Position numbers and translations under genes: made by a program
Notes under the pieces: generated by a model
Database searches by the model: none
What the model saw: the letters and a program-made list of their open reading frames with translations, nothing else
Told to the model about the DNA's origin: nothing
Origin: Candidatus Poribacteria bacterium
Lineage (GTDB): Bacteria; Poribacteria; WGA-4E; PCPOR2b
DNA: 64,000 nt
NCBI GenBank assembly: GCA_022822005.1
Contig: JAJECO010000008.1
Span: 124,001 to 188,000 of the forward strand
Direction: 5' to 3'
In this document: positions 17,452 through 26,728 of the stretch, piece by piece
Layout: the number at the start of each line of letters is the position of its first letter
Position numbering within the stretch: the first letter of the stretch is position 1

Positions 17452-18303
17452 TCAAACCTCAACGACCTGCGTCTGTTGTTCCGGCATGACGTTATGATGT
17501 TCTGCCCATTCGACAAGGGGCCAATGGATGCCGTTCGGTGCGGACCGACCGTCAGTTCCCTCCTCCGCGTCGAGAAGCTGTCTGCCGACGTCATCCAGCT
17601 TATCCAGTAGCGCCGCATCCGGCTGCACCCTGCCATTATAATGTCGAAGATAGTAGTCCTGCTTAACCCAAGAATAGTGGTAGCCGTAAATCACAACCTT
17701 GGCAACCTGGTCGGTGAAGTTGAGGGCAGCGGCGTGATAAAGGCGACTCTCGAATAGGTATGCATCCCCGGCACGTAGGATGGGTTCATCAAATTCCAGA
17801 GGGTCAACTTTGCCCTTGGGGATAGGCAACGGCTCACTGAGGTTGTTGCTTTTACGGACAAACATAGTCGCACCAGAATTGGGCTCATCAAAATCTGTCA
17901 AGCAGTAACCGATCTTCAACCCCACACGGGGCAGCTCCCGATGTCCAAGATCGAGATGGACTCCAACATCGCGGTGCCAGTTGCGGAAGGCAGGCGTTTC
18001 GGGTGCTTGTGGGTGCTTATAAATTAGCGCGGTATTGGTGATATGGATGTTGGGACCGAGCAGTTGAACGATGAGCGGTACAGTGCTTGAGTTCGTAAGG
18101 AGCGATGCGTAGGCATCTTCTTCTTGGACTAGACCGGGACGCCGATGCGCGTAGTAATCTTCGTATTCGAATGATTCCATCAATCGGTCACCGCCTTCGA
18201 TAAGACGATCAACTGTAGCCTGATCCAAGGCTTGAGGCACAATCAGATAGCCGTTTTCGTTAAAGTCTCGTCGTTGTTTTTCAGTAAGTTGAACAAAATC
18301 CAT
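17452..18303 (-). CDS. Phytanoyl-CoA dioxygenase (PhyH) family protein
   Basis: 'FNENGYLIVPQALDQATVDRL', 'WHRDVGVHLD' (HxD), 'AGDAYLFESRLYHAAALNFTDQ'. Confidence 0.9.
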   Translation of the reverse strand: MDFVQLTEKQRRDFNENGYLIVPQALDQATVDRLIEGGDRLMESFEYEDYYAHRRPGLVQEEDAYASLLTNSSTVPLIVQLLGPNIHITNTALIYKHPQAPETPAFRNWHRDVGVHLDLGHRELPRVGLKIGYCLTDFDEPNSGATMFVRKSNNLSEPLPIPKGKVDPLEFDEPILRAGDAYLFESRLYHAAALNFTDQVAKVVIYGYHYSWVKQDYYLRHYNGRVQPDAALLDKLDDVGRQLLDAEEGTDGRSAPNGIHWPLVEWAEHHNVMPEQQTQVVEV

Positions 18304-18335
18304 AGCAGTTGGGTCCCCTAACTCAATTTCTTAGG

Positions 18336-18791
18336 TTACGATGCCTGTTGACCAAATACTTTTGCGAAATCGACTTGAATCTCCTCATTCTCAACAATTC
18401 TGTCATGGAACAATTTTTCTTCTGACGAGGTTGTCACGAATACACTTCTGCTATGCGGCTCTATTGTCCAAACGGCCTTGACCCCTGCTTGAATTAATTG
18501 TGCTGCTTTTCCCAGCAATTCCTCAATAGTCTGACTTGAAGAAATAACTTCAATTGCTAAGACCGGCATCTGTTGAAATTTAGAGACATCACGGAAAAAA
18601 TTGGGGTGTATTTGCTCTTTGGGAAAAATTGAAATATCCGGCGTGAGTCCATTTGCAATATCCAGAGTGAGTTCCGGTAGGGGTTCAACCTTCTCATTCT
18701 GCAGCAACTGACGGAGGATTTGAAGGCAGATATAACTATGATTCAGTGAAGGCATTTCTTCATCCTGTTTATCATTTTCAAGATTTAGCAT
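18336..18791 (-). CDS. Uma2 family (DUF820) endonuclease-like protein
   Basis: 'GLTPDISIFPKEQ', 'PVLAIEVISSSQTIEELLGKAAQLIQAGVKAVWTIEPHSRSVFV'. Confidence 0.85.
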   Translation of the reverse strand: MLNLENDKQDEEMPSLNHSYICLQILRQLLQNEKVEPLPELTLDIANGLTPDISIFPKEQIHPNFFRDVSKFQQMPVLAIEVISSSQTIEELLGKAAQLIQAGVKAVWTIEPHSRSVFVTTSSEEKLFHDRIVENEEIQVDFAKVFGQQAS

Positions 18792-18860
18792 ATCGTTTAT
18801 ACCTCTCGCCTCACTACTCCCGATGGGATCGGGATTTGAAGTTTTTTCCTATGTTTTACA

Positions 18861-19811
18861 CTAAAAGTTTGAAATGAGTGAAAACCGGTGGGCAGCGCCG
18901 AGTTTGCCGTAGGAGACAAAGGCGTAGTCAAGCTGAAATCCTTCAATGCTGAATCCGATTCCGCTGGTGATGCCGGAGGCTGTTCCGAGATCGTTGCCGC
19001 CGAGTCTATATTTGTAACCCGCACGCAGGTGGATGAGCTCGTAGGCGGTGAACGCCGCGCCCACGCCAACGGTGGGGTCATTGTCGCTGGGACGGTTTAC
19101 ATCGGCGGTGAGGGTGAACGCCTCGTCGATCAATCTGTACGCCGCACCGACCTTGATGTTGAGGGGCAGGCTAAAGGATTCCTCAACGAACTTGACCTTG
19201 GCTCCGAGATGTTGGACATTGAATCCGAGAGAGATCGAATTGTTGAGGATAGCGTACAGGCCTCCTATATCAAACGCGACGACCTGGGCACTTTCGGTGT
19301 CAATCTTTTCGCGAACCCATTTGGCGTTGGCACCCAAAGAGAGCGCACCTCCAAATCGACGAGCATAGGAAGCGATTAGGGCAAGATCATAGGGGTGGAA
19401 GTTTTCCGTTTTAACTGGCTCGCCACTCTCATTAATGTCGTATCCTTCAAGCTCGCCATAGGAGAGGTAGATGAGACTCCCGCCGAGTGTGCCCGCGTCT
19501 CCGAGGGGCTGTGCAAAGCCGATGAACTGGTGGTTAATCCCTTCAAACCACTCGTTGTGCATGAGTCCGAGCTGCGGACGCTGCAGTTGGGCAAGTCCCG
19601 CCGGATTCCAGTGTGTCGCATACAGATCATCTGCAACGGCGACCTGGGATTCTCCCATGCCGATGGCTTTCGCCCCAACACCGATCTTCAGGAATGTCAT
19701 CGCCCGCGTTCCGACGTTTTCATGGATGTCAGCACCATTGGCGACCGTCCATGGGCACAGCGCGATTCCGCAGAGTATAAGAAGGCTTAGATATCTATTA
19801 AATCTTGGCAA
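18861..19811 (-). CDS. PorV/PorQ family outer-membrane beta-barrel protein
   Basis: Signal peptide; 'GTRAMTFLKIGVGAKAIGMGESQVAVADDLYATHWNPAGLAQL'. Confidence 0.88.
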   Translation of the reverse strand: MPRFNRYLSLLILCGIALCPWTVANGADIHENVGTRAMTFLKIGVGAKAIGMGESQVAVADDLYATHWNPAGLAQLQRPQLGLMHNEWFEGINHQFIGFAQPLGDAGTLGGSLIYLSYGELEGYDINESGEPVKTENFHPYDLALIASYARRFGGALSLGANAKWVREKIDTESAQVVAFDIGGLYAILNNSISLGFNVQHLGAKVKFVEESFSLPLNIKVGAAYRLIDEAFTLTADVNRPSDNDPTVGVGAAFTAYELIHLRAGYKYRLGGNDLGTASGITSGIGFSIEGFQLDYAFVSYGKLGAAHRFSLISNF

Positions 19812-19957
19812 ACGATTCTCCTGATTGAAGCATAGAAAAAGAGCGATTATACCCTCAAAAAAGTTTGGGGCATTATAGCGAATCGGATTGAGTTTGTCAA
19901 TACAAATCTTGGAACCTCACGCAAGTGGCGTGGGTGAGTGATTCAACCAATGTAGTG

Positions 19958-20332
19958 TTAGGTCGCTTCCGGATCTGCGTCACTATTTTCGAGGGCATCG
20001 TCGGGCAAGCTCGCAAGGTGATCTTCAATAATGCTTTTCGCATCTTGCACCTGATCAGACTGAACAAGAAGCTCGCCCCATTCGGATTCGAGCCGAATGC
20101 CCCCGAGCGCGGAGATCTCGTGCGGATGTACCACCGCATCAATTCCTTCACCCTCCAGCACTCCCTTAATTAGGTTGCCGACAAATTCGTTGGGGATCTC
20201 TTGGATAACCTCCCAATCAATGTACTCAACGGTGTCCTCTGGCAGGCGTTCTGGCTCTAATTCAACTTGACAATCAGCACAGATTAAAACATCTGAGGTA
20301 TATTCAGCGCTGCATTCTGGACAAAATGACAT
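19958..20332 (-). CDS. Zinc-ribbon, DUF2007-like protein
   Basis: 'MSFCPECSAEYTSDVLICADCQVEL' double CxxC; 'GNLIKGVLEGEGIDAVVHPH...GELLVQSDQVQDAKSIIEDHL'; upstream ORF extension is encoded by a repeat. Confidence 0.75.
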   Translation of the reverse strand: MSFCPECSAEYTSDVLICADCQVELEPERLPEDTVEYIDWEVIQEIPNEFVGNLIKGVLEGEGIDAVVHPHEISALGGIRLESEWGELLVQSDQVQDAKSIIEDHLASLPDDALENSDADPEAT

Positions 20333-20355
20333 GGTAGATACCTCCTTCCGTTTAA

Positions 20356-20442
20356 TGATCAATGGCGCTAGTTTGCAAGTGCTGATACGCGTCCCGGTCA
20401 AAGATCAAAAGTGAAACGTGATGCGTAAAACGTGAAAATGGA
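20356..20442. repeat. Family C-related repeat, copy 2
   Basis: caatggcgctagtttgcaagtgctgata...gtgaaacgtgatgcgtaaaacgtgaaaatg, related to 36260-36329. Confidence 0.6.
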
Positions 20443-20443
20443 C

Positions 20444-20575
20444 AGGACTTACACAAATTTAGCACATGGAGGGTAGATTTTTGATTTTTAACCCCCTAAA
20501 TCCCCCAACCCCCCTAGCCCCCCTTGTCAGGGAGGAAACTTGTCAGGGGGCTGATGAACGCGCTGCGTAAGTCCT
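20444..20575. repeat. Family A-like element with C-rich core, 132 bp
   Basis: Ends aggacttacacaaatt / gcgctgcgtaagtcct; core aaccccctaaatcccccaacccccctagcccccc. Confidence 0.75.
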
Positions 20576-20601
20576 AAGTAGTACGCCTTTGTAGATGTGG
20601 C

Positions 20602-21423
20602 TTACTCGCCAAAATTCCAAAGCCGGAGTGCGGTTTTACCCAGCACCCATTCCCGATCTTCGGGCGCGAAGAAGTCCATCTCGTCTCGCACAACGGATAG
20701 GGTTTGCGCATAGGTCGCGTTGGGCAAGCAGACGGGCCAATCCGTGCCCCACATGATGCGCTTGCCGCCGAATGCCTGATAGACTTTTTTGACCAGGTCG
20801 TGAGAATCCTTCCAAGGATATTCGCTATCGGAAGATGACCAGGTGTGGCTAATTTTGACATACACCCGCGGGTATCGCGCCATGTCCAGTAGTAACTGCT
20901 GCTTTTCGGGGTCATCCACTGGCGCGCTTGCCATGTGATCGATAGAGACATCGAGGTCACCGTGCCGGTCTAAGATTGCCGCAAGGTCAGGCATCCGATC
21001 AACGCCAGTCAAAATTAGCATTGGGACACCAAGCTCCTCTGCCCGGCTGAAGATTGGATCCATCAAGGGACCCGTGAACCAATCGTCGGTAGCACTGCCA
21101 GACGGGCTGAGGCGGACACCGTGGATGCCGTGCTCCTCAACCCAGTAACTCAGATGGTCTGGTGCGTCGGGATCCTCTGGGTTCACCCGGCAGACCGCCA
21201 TGAATTTGTCGGGATAATCTTTTATTGCCTTCGCGGCGTAACTGTTGTCCCAGCGATAATGGATGACTTGCACGAGCACTGTTTTTTCAACACCGTTGGC
21301 GTTCATCAGATCCAGTAACATCTCCGGTGTGGCATCATCGGTTGGTGGGGTTGTTGTTTCGGGTGCCCACGGGAATTGTGGGTCATTTTTCCAGACATGG
21401 ACGTGTGGGTCAATAATTCTCAA
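20602..21423 (-). CDS. Amidohydrolase (TIM-barrel metal-dependent hydrolase)
   Basis: 'RIIDPHVHVWKNDPQFPW', 'DVSIDHMASAPVDDPEKQQLLLDMARYPRVYVKIS', 'RIMWGTDWPV'. Confidence 0.92.
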   Translation of the reverse strand: MRIIDPHVHVWKNDPQFPWAPETTTPPTDDATPEMLLDLMNANGVEKTVLVQVIHYRWDNSYAAKAIKDYPDKFMAVCRVNPEDPDAPDHLSYWVEEHGIHGVRLSPSGSATDDWFTGPLMDPIFSRAEELGVPMLILTGVDRMPDLAAILDRHGDLDVSIDHMASAPVDDPEKQQLLLDMARYPRVYVKISHTWSSSDSEYPWKDSHDLVKKVYQAFGGKRIMWGTDWPVCLPNATYAQTLSVVRDEMDFFAPEDREWVLGKTALRLWNFGE

Positions 21424-21718
21424 TTTTGTTTTCCTTTCTACATCGGGGTTTTCGGGACACTCTTAATTGAATGAGGTGTATGTATACGCAGACACCTTAA
21501 ACCTCGTTTTATTGTTAAGGACCTAGATAGAATTTCTCGAACTATCCAGAACAGCTAAGCTGATAGCCGCTCTGCCCGCTGAATTAAAGAAGATGATTTC
21601 TTACACTGGTTCCCCACTAATCATCGAAGTCGGAGAACTGTTAGTAGCTGAAGACAGAACCGCGAAGAGGAGAAAGTCAAAGAGTAACGTGAGGTCATTA
21701 TTGACAAATCTGACGTAC

Positions 21719-22138
21719 TTAACTTGTCCAATCCTCAAGCTGCAATCCGAATCCGAAAATCCGCTGAAAGTCCAAATCAGAAGTCACAAGAATTGCATTG
21801 AGTGTCATAGCAGTAGCAGCTATCCAAAGATCATTATCTGATAATGGTGTCCCCTGTTGTTCTGCCCGAGTTTTCATTTGTGCATAATAATCAGCAGCTT
21901 CTTCCGGTACGGCAAAACACGGCAATCCCGCAAATAGATTGACGATTTGATTCTTCAAAGATTGCCGCCTACGCCCCGTTGGCAGCCTTTCAATGCCAAA
22001 GAGGATTTCACCTGTAACAATCGTGCAGGTAAAAACGTAATCATCGTCATCAGATAAAGAAGCCAAACGGGCGACCACATGGGGTGCGTGTGCCATCAAA
22101 AGGCTGCACGTTGATGTTTCTAAAAGATAGTCCATCAA
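21719..22138 (-). CDS. vapC: PIN-domain toxin (VapC-like)
   Basis: 'YLLETSTCSLLMAHAPHVVARL', 'TGEILFGIERLPTGRRR', 'LSDNDLWIAATAMTLNAILVTSDLDFQRI'. Confidence 0.85.
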   Translation of the reverse strand: MMDYLLETSTCSLLMAHAPHVVARLASLSDDDDYVFTCTIVTGEILFGIERLPTGRRRQSLKNQIVNLFAGLPCFAVPEEAADYYAQMKTRAEQQGTPLSDNDLWIAATAMTLNAILVTSDLDFQRIFGFGLQLEDWTS

Positions 22139-22405
22139 CTATGCCTCTTCCAATTTGTCAAAGGGGGAATCAAATCGCATGGGAATTTCCCCCTCTTTAA
22201 TTGACTGAAGAAGAGCATACGCATCTTCCATTGTCACGTCATGCGATTTGTTGATAGCTTCTAGGACTTGTTTGGGTTGCCCCGTTCGTTTCGGCTTTTG
22301 CGATTTCCAGCTAAGATATTCCAAGTATTGCTTCAGTTCTCCTATCTCAGGGGTTGGTAGCTTTGCAACAGTCTCAAGTACCCACTCTTTTGTTGTCACT
22401 GACAC
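22139..22405 (-). CDS. Putative antitoxin partner of the PIN toxin
   Basis: 88-aa ORF directly abutting the toxin start; 'LPTPEIGELKQYLEYLSWKSQK'. Confidence 0.6.
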   Translation of the reverse strand: MSVTTKEWVLETVAKLPTPEIGELKQYLEYLSWKSQKPKRTGQPKQVLEAINKSHDVTMEDAYALLQSIKEGEIPMRFDSPFDKLEEA

Positions 22406-22514
22406 GATCCTTCTTCCTCCTTTTTAGCAGGCTTTGACTTGCGTCTGAAGTTCCTGTTTACCTCCGATATGATGCAGAATGTCTATTCTATTTACCAATT
22501 GTGCCAGCACCGTG

Positions 22515-22859
22515 CTATACAGGCTCGTATAGGCATGCGTCTAAAATGCTCAGAACCTCGTCGAGCACGGACTGAGAGGCTTTCTTAATAAACTTCACCT
22601 TTCGGTTTGCATAATCGACAGACTTGATCTGTTCAACCATAATAAAACCGGTAAGGGATGATTCGTCGGGAACGGCTACATGGAATGGAATATCTCTCCG
22701 CGTGTTGGTTATTGGACATACCATAGCCAGTCCAGTATGCCTATTAAAGAGCGTGCGGCTGACCACCAATGCGGGACGACGTCCCTGTTGTTCGTGTCCT
22801 GCCTGCGGGTCGAAGGTCAAAGCCACAAAGTCTCCTTTTTGGGGAATATATTGGGACAT
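22515..22859 (-). CDS. mazF: MazF/PemK-type endoribonuclease toxin
   Basis: 'PQKGDFVALTFDPQAGHEQQGRRPALVVSRTLFNRHTGLAMVCPITNTRRDIPFHV'. Confidence 0.93.
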   Translation of the reverse strand: MSQYIPQKGDFVALTFDPQAGHEQQGRRPALVVSRTLFNRHTGLAMVCPITNTRRDIPFHVAVPDESSLTGFIMVEQIKSVDYANRKVKFIKKASQSVLDEVLSILDACLYEPV

Positions 22860-23108
22860 TTACCACACTTCCTTCCCAGCAGCCTCACCCCAGTCCAACT
22901 CTTCGGCATGATGCTTTTGGGGCATCTTCGATACCAATTCCTTCAGATCATACCTGCCCCGTACTTTAGTAACGGGTTCGATTATAATCCGCCCTTTCTG
23001 CACCGAAACATTAACCTCATCACCCACATGGATCTGGACCTCTTGGAGCAGAGCCTTTGTCAACCGAAGCCCTTGGCTATTTCCCCATTTCTGAACTTTA
23101 CTCAACAT
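22860..23108 (-). CDS. mazE: MazE/AbrB-type antitoxin
   Basis: 'MLSKVQKWGNSQGLRLTKALLQEVQIHVGDEVNVSVQKGRIIIEP'; abuts mazF. Confidence 0.92.
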   Translation of the reverse strand: MLSKVQKWGNSQGLRLTKALLQEVQIHVGDEVNVSVQKGRIIIEPVTKVRGRYDLKELVSKMPQKHHAEELDWGEAAGKEVW

Positions 23109-23261
23109 AGCTACCCCTCTCAAAGGTGTTAAATGTATATCCTAAGTATACCCCGAAGGAGGTTGAAAAAGCAAGATTATTGGGATATTCCATCGACCTA
23201 AGCCTATAACAACAGAACTAAAATAAAACAGATCAGGAGAAGCAGGTGACGTCTGTAGCGT

Positions 23262-24461
23262 CTATACACCAAACTCTCCCTTAACCTCGGCGAACATTTT
23301 GACCGCGAAATCGAGGTCTTCGATTGAATGTGCAGCGGAGATTTGGGTCCGGATGCGCGCCGTACCTTGAGGAACGACAGGATAGAAGAAGCCGATTACG
23401 TACACCCCTTTTTCGAGGAGTCGCGCCGCCATCTGTTGCGCCAACCTTGCATCGCCAAGCATAATCGGTACGATGGGGTGGTCCCCGGACGGAATGTCAA
23501 ATCCCACCTCTACCATCTTAGCTCGGAAGTAGCGGGTATTTTCCTCCAACTTGTCCCGTAGCGCAGTGGACGCTGTTATCATCTCAAGCGCTTTCAGGGA
23601 CGCGCTGACGATACTGGGAGCAACGGTATTGGAAAACAGATAGGGGCGCGAGCGTTGGCGCAGCAGATCGATAATTTCACCTCTGCCGGTTGTGAATCCG
23701 CCGCTGGCACCGCCGAGCGCCTTTCCGAGCGTACTGGTGATGATGTCGATTCTGCCAATAACGTCACGGTATTCGTGTGTACCTTTCCCCGCCTTACCCA
23801 TGAACCCCGTTGAGTGGGAATCATCGATCATGACCAACGCATCGTATCTGTCCGCAAGGTCGCAGAGATCCTGTAGGTTGGCGATAGTGCCGTCCATAGA
23901 GAACACACCGTCCGTTGCGATCAGGCGGAAGCGCGAGTCCTGCGCGTCCTTGAGTTTAGCCTCCAGATCACTCATGTCGGAATTCTTGAATCGGAAGCGT
24001 TTTGCTTTGCATAATCGGACCCCATCAATGATGCTTGCGTGATTCAGTTCGTCGCTGAGGATTGCATCCTCCTCAGTCAGGAGTGTCTCAAATAGTCCAG
24101 CGTTTGCGTCGAAACAGGAGGTATAAAGGATTGTGTCCTCCGTGCCGAGGAATTCAGAGATTTTCTTCTCGAGCGTCGTGTGGATCGCTTGGGTCCCGCA
24201 GATAAAACGCACGGACGACAGCCCGTGTCCCCACTGGTCTATGCCCTCCTTTGCTGCTTCGACGATCGCCGGGTGGTTTGACAACCCAAGGTAGTTATTG
24301 GCGCACATATTGAGAACCGTTTCACCGGTCTGGACATTGATGCGCGCCTGCTGTGGGCTGGTGATGATCCGCTCCCTTTTATACAATCCGCTCTCTTCGA
24401 TTTCTCCGAGCAGCGTCTTCAAATGAGATTTCATCCTACCAATCATTCCGTTTCCCTCCAT
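23262..24461 (-). CDS. kbl: Glycine C-acetyltransferase (2-amino-3-ketobutyrate CoA ligase)
   Basis: '[33 protein letters not shown]', '[23 protein letters not shown]', '[19 protein letters not shown]', '[17 protein letters not shown]'. Confidence 0.94.
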   Translation of the reverse strand: MEGNGMIGRMKSHLKTLLGEIEESGLYKRERIITSPQQARINVQTGETVLNMCANNYLGLSNHPAIVEAAKEGIDQWGHGLSSVRFICGTQAIHTTLEKKISEFLGTEDTILYTSCFDANAGLFETLLTEEDAILSDELNHASIIDGVRLCKAKRFRFKNSDMSDLEAKLKDAQDSRFRLIATDGVFSMDGTIANLQDLCDLADRYDALVMIDDSHSTGFMGKAGKGTHEYRDVIGRIDIITSTLGKALGGASGGFTTGRGEIIDLLRQRSRPYLFSNTVAPSIVSASLKALEMITASTALRDKLEENTRYFRAKMVEVGFDIPSGDHPIVPIMLGDARLAQQMAARLLEKGVYVIGFFYPVVPQGTARIRTQISAAHSIEDLDFAVKMFAEVKGEFGV

Positions 24462-24482
24462 TTCGATAAATGACCCAATCGC

Positions 24483-25247
24483 CTACATCATCAAATCGCC
24501 GCCGTTGATATCAATAGATGCCCCTGTGATATATGCTGCATCCGTTGCAAGAAAGATTATGAGTTGCGCAACTTCGTCGGGGGTTCCCAATCTGGGAATT
24601 GGAAAACTTTCTTCATAGGCGCGTAATTGCTCAGGGGAACAGTTCTCCCGCGCCATCTCGGTGTCGATTAGCCCGGGGCAGATCGCATTGACGGTGATAC
24701 CGAAAGGCGCGACCTCTTTCGCCATCCCGCGTGTCAAGCCGAGGACACCCGCTTTGGCGGCGGTGTAATGCACACCACCGAGCGTGCTGACGCTTCTCCC
24801 CGCGGATGAAGACATATTGACGATGCGACCAAATTTGTTTTCCTTCATGATCGGCAGTACCGCCTTCGAGCAGAGAAAGCTGCCGTTCAGGTTGACATCA
24901 AGGACCTCGTCCCATTCGGCTTTGGTGACGTTATCAATTCGGGTTGGATAGAGGATGCCCGCATTGTTGACCAGAATATGGACAGTTCCATAGTGTTCGA
25001 TAGCCATTTCGACCATCTTAGCGACTTCGTCCTCTTTCGTGACATCCGTTCTCATCGCCAGCGTGCTGCTGTTAGCGGCGGCATTTATTCTCTCAGCGAC
25101 GTCCATGACTTTTTGCAGATTGATGTCGCTTACGACAACTTTCGCGCCTTCCGTTGCCAGACGACCGGCAATCGCTGCCCCCATCCCCTGGGCGGCGCCG
25201 GTAACAACCGCCACCTGATCCTGAAGTCTCCCTTCGGATTGTCCCAT
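24483..25247 (-). CDS. SDR family oxidoreductase (FabG-like)
   Basis: 'VAVVTGAAQGMGAAIAGRLATEGAKVVVSD', 'VNNAG', 'YTAAKAGVLGLTRGMAKE', 'NAICPGLIDTEM'. Confidence 0.93.
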   Translation of the reverse strand: MGQSEGRLQDQVAVVTGAAQGMGAAIAGRLATEGAKVVVSDINLQKVMDVAERINAAANSSTLAMRTDVTKEDEVAKMVEMAIEHYGTVHILVNNAGILYPTRIDNVTKAEWDEVLDVNLNGSFLCSKAVLPIMKENKFGRIVNMSSSAGRSVSTLGGVHYTAAKAGVLGLTRGMAKEVAPFGITVNAICPGLIDTEMARENCSPEQLRAYEESFPIPRLGTPDEVAQLIIFLATDAAYITGASIDINGGDLMM

Positions 25248-25268
25248 TGCGTATCTCCTCGTATTCTC

Positions 25269-26396
25269 TCACGCGATTTTCATCAGTTTATCGGTTGCTT
25301 TCAGACCTGAACCTGTCAGGATGGAGACTGTAACATCCCCTGCACCGATAATTCCCGATTCCACGAACTTATCAAAGGCTCTGACAATAACAGCAGAGGT
25401 GGGTTCGACATAGATGCCTTTTGAAGCGAGTGCTTTAATCCCGACCTCGATTTCCCCTTCATCAACGGTGGTGACTGCGCCGTTGGTTTCGCGGAGTGCA
25501 CCCATAATGGTATCCCCGCGGATGGGTGCTTCCGATACAATGCCTTCTGCGAGGGTTTCATGGGTCTGGGGCGACCCTTCGATCTGCGACCTGTTTTCGG
25601 AATACGCTTTGTAGACTGGACAGCACGCAGCGGATTGAACCCCGAGTAAACGAGGAATTTTGGTAACAATCCCCTGCGCGTGTAGCTCTCCAAATCCGAT
25701 ATGCAAACCCATATAGACGCTTCCAAACCCGATTGGACAGATGATGTGGTCCGGTGCCTCCCAACCGAGCTGCTCCGCGATCTCGAAGGCGACGGTTTTT
25801 GTCCCCTCTAAAAAGAAAGGATTCCAGTTGTGCGAGGCGTAGTAGATGGTTTCCGCTGCTTCGAGGACCGCCTGCGTCGTCGCAGCGCGATTTCCTTCGA
25901 TCAGTTTTAGCTTTGCACCGTACATTGAGATCTGTGCGAGCTTGCCTTTGGAGGTGGACGCTGGGCAGTAGATTGTACAGTCGATTCCCGCCTTTGCGCT
26001 ATACGCCGCGATTGCTGCCCCCGCGTTCCCCGACGAATCTTCTACAACCTCTTGGACGCCCAGCTCCTTGACTTTGGACAACAGGACAGCAGCCCCTCGG
26101 TCCTTGTACGAACCAGTGGGACAGACAAAATCCAGCTTCAGCCGATGGTCGTGCATCGGGTTATCGAAGGAGACAAGCGGCGTCATCCCCTCACCAAGCG
26201 ATATTATCGACTTCTCGTCGGAAATCGGAAGGGCACCACGATAACGCCAGAGCGTGCTGTCATCCTTGGACATCCGGTCAATTGAAAATACACGCTCTGT
26301 TTTTGTTAGTTGGAGAGGTTGACCGCAATCACATTTGTATCGGAGCCCCTCAATAGGATATGTTGTGTTGCATTGGTCGCAGGTATACTCGATCAT
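25269..26396 (-). CDS. Threonine synthase-like PLP-dependent enzyme
   Basis: N-terminal zinc-ribbon 'YTCDQCNTTYPIEGLRYKCDCG', 'LGEGMTPLV', 'PTGSYKDRGAAVLLSK', 'VVEDSSGNAGAAIAAYSAKAGI'. Confidence 0.85.
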   Translation of the reverse strand: MIEYTCDQCNTTYPIEGLRYKCDCGQPLQLTKTERVFSIDRMSKDDSTLWRYRGALPISDEKSIISLGEGMTPLVSFDNPMHDHRLKLDFVCPTGSYKDRGAAVLLSKVKELGVQEVVEDSSGNAGAAIAAYSAKAGIDCTIYCPASTSKGKLAQISMYGAKLKLIEGNRAATTQAVLEAAETIYYASHNWNPFFLEGTKTVAFEIAEQLGWEAPDHIICPIGFGSVYMGLHIGFGELHAQGIVTKIPRLLGVQSAACCPVYKAYSENRSQIEGSPQTHETLAEGIVSEAPIRGDTIMGALRETNGAVTTVDEGEIEVGIKALASKGIYVEPTSAVIVRAFDKFVESGIIGAGDVTVSILTGSGLKATDKLMKIA

Positions 26397-26489
26397 TTGC
26401 CTTTTCCACGCTGTTAGGTTCAGTTGACGTTTAACAGTCCGTAGGTTGGGTTGAACAGAGATGGTAGATTTTAGAATTACTTCGATACT

Positions 26490-26721
26490 CCCAACCCAAC
26501 AACCCCCTAAATCCCCCTTGTCAGGGGGACTTCATGCGTAACCCCCTAAATCCCGCCCCCGATACATCCCCGATACATCGGGACAAGCGGGACAGGCGGA
26601 ACGGACGCCCGATGAATCCCCGATAAATCGCGATTAAGAAACGGGCAACTACAATAGAGACGCCATCACAAAGTTCGCAGGGAACAACGATCGTTGTTCC
26701 CTACTGAAGTGCGTAAATCCT
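26490..26721. repeat. Composite block of palindromic modules ending in a family A-like terminus
   Basis: ccccctaaatccccc twice, cccgatacatcccc/cgatacatcgggaca, cccgatgaatcccc, terminal ctgaagtgcgtaaatccta. Confidence 0.55.
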
Positions 26722-26728
26722 ACCATAA

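Noticed and set aside
18888-19379. 163-aa plus-strand ORF
   Set aside because: Antisense shadow of the PorV-like gene.
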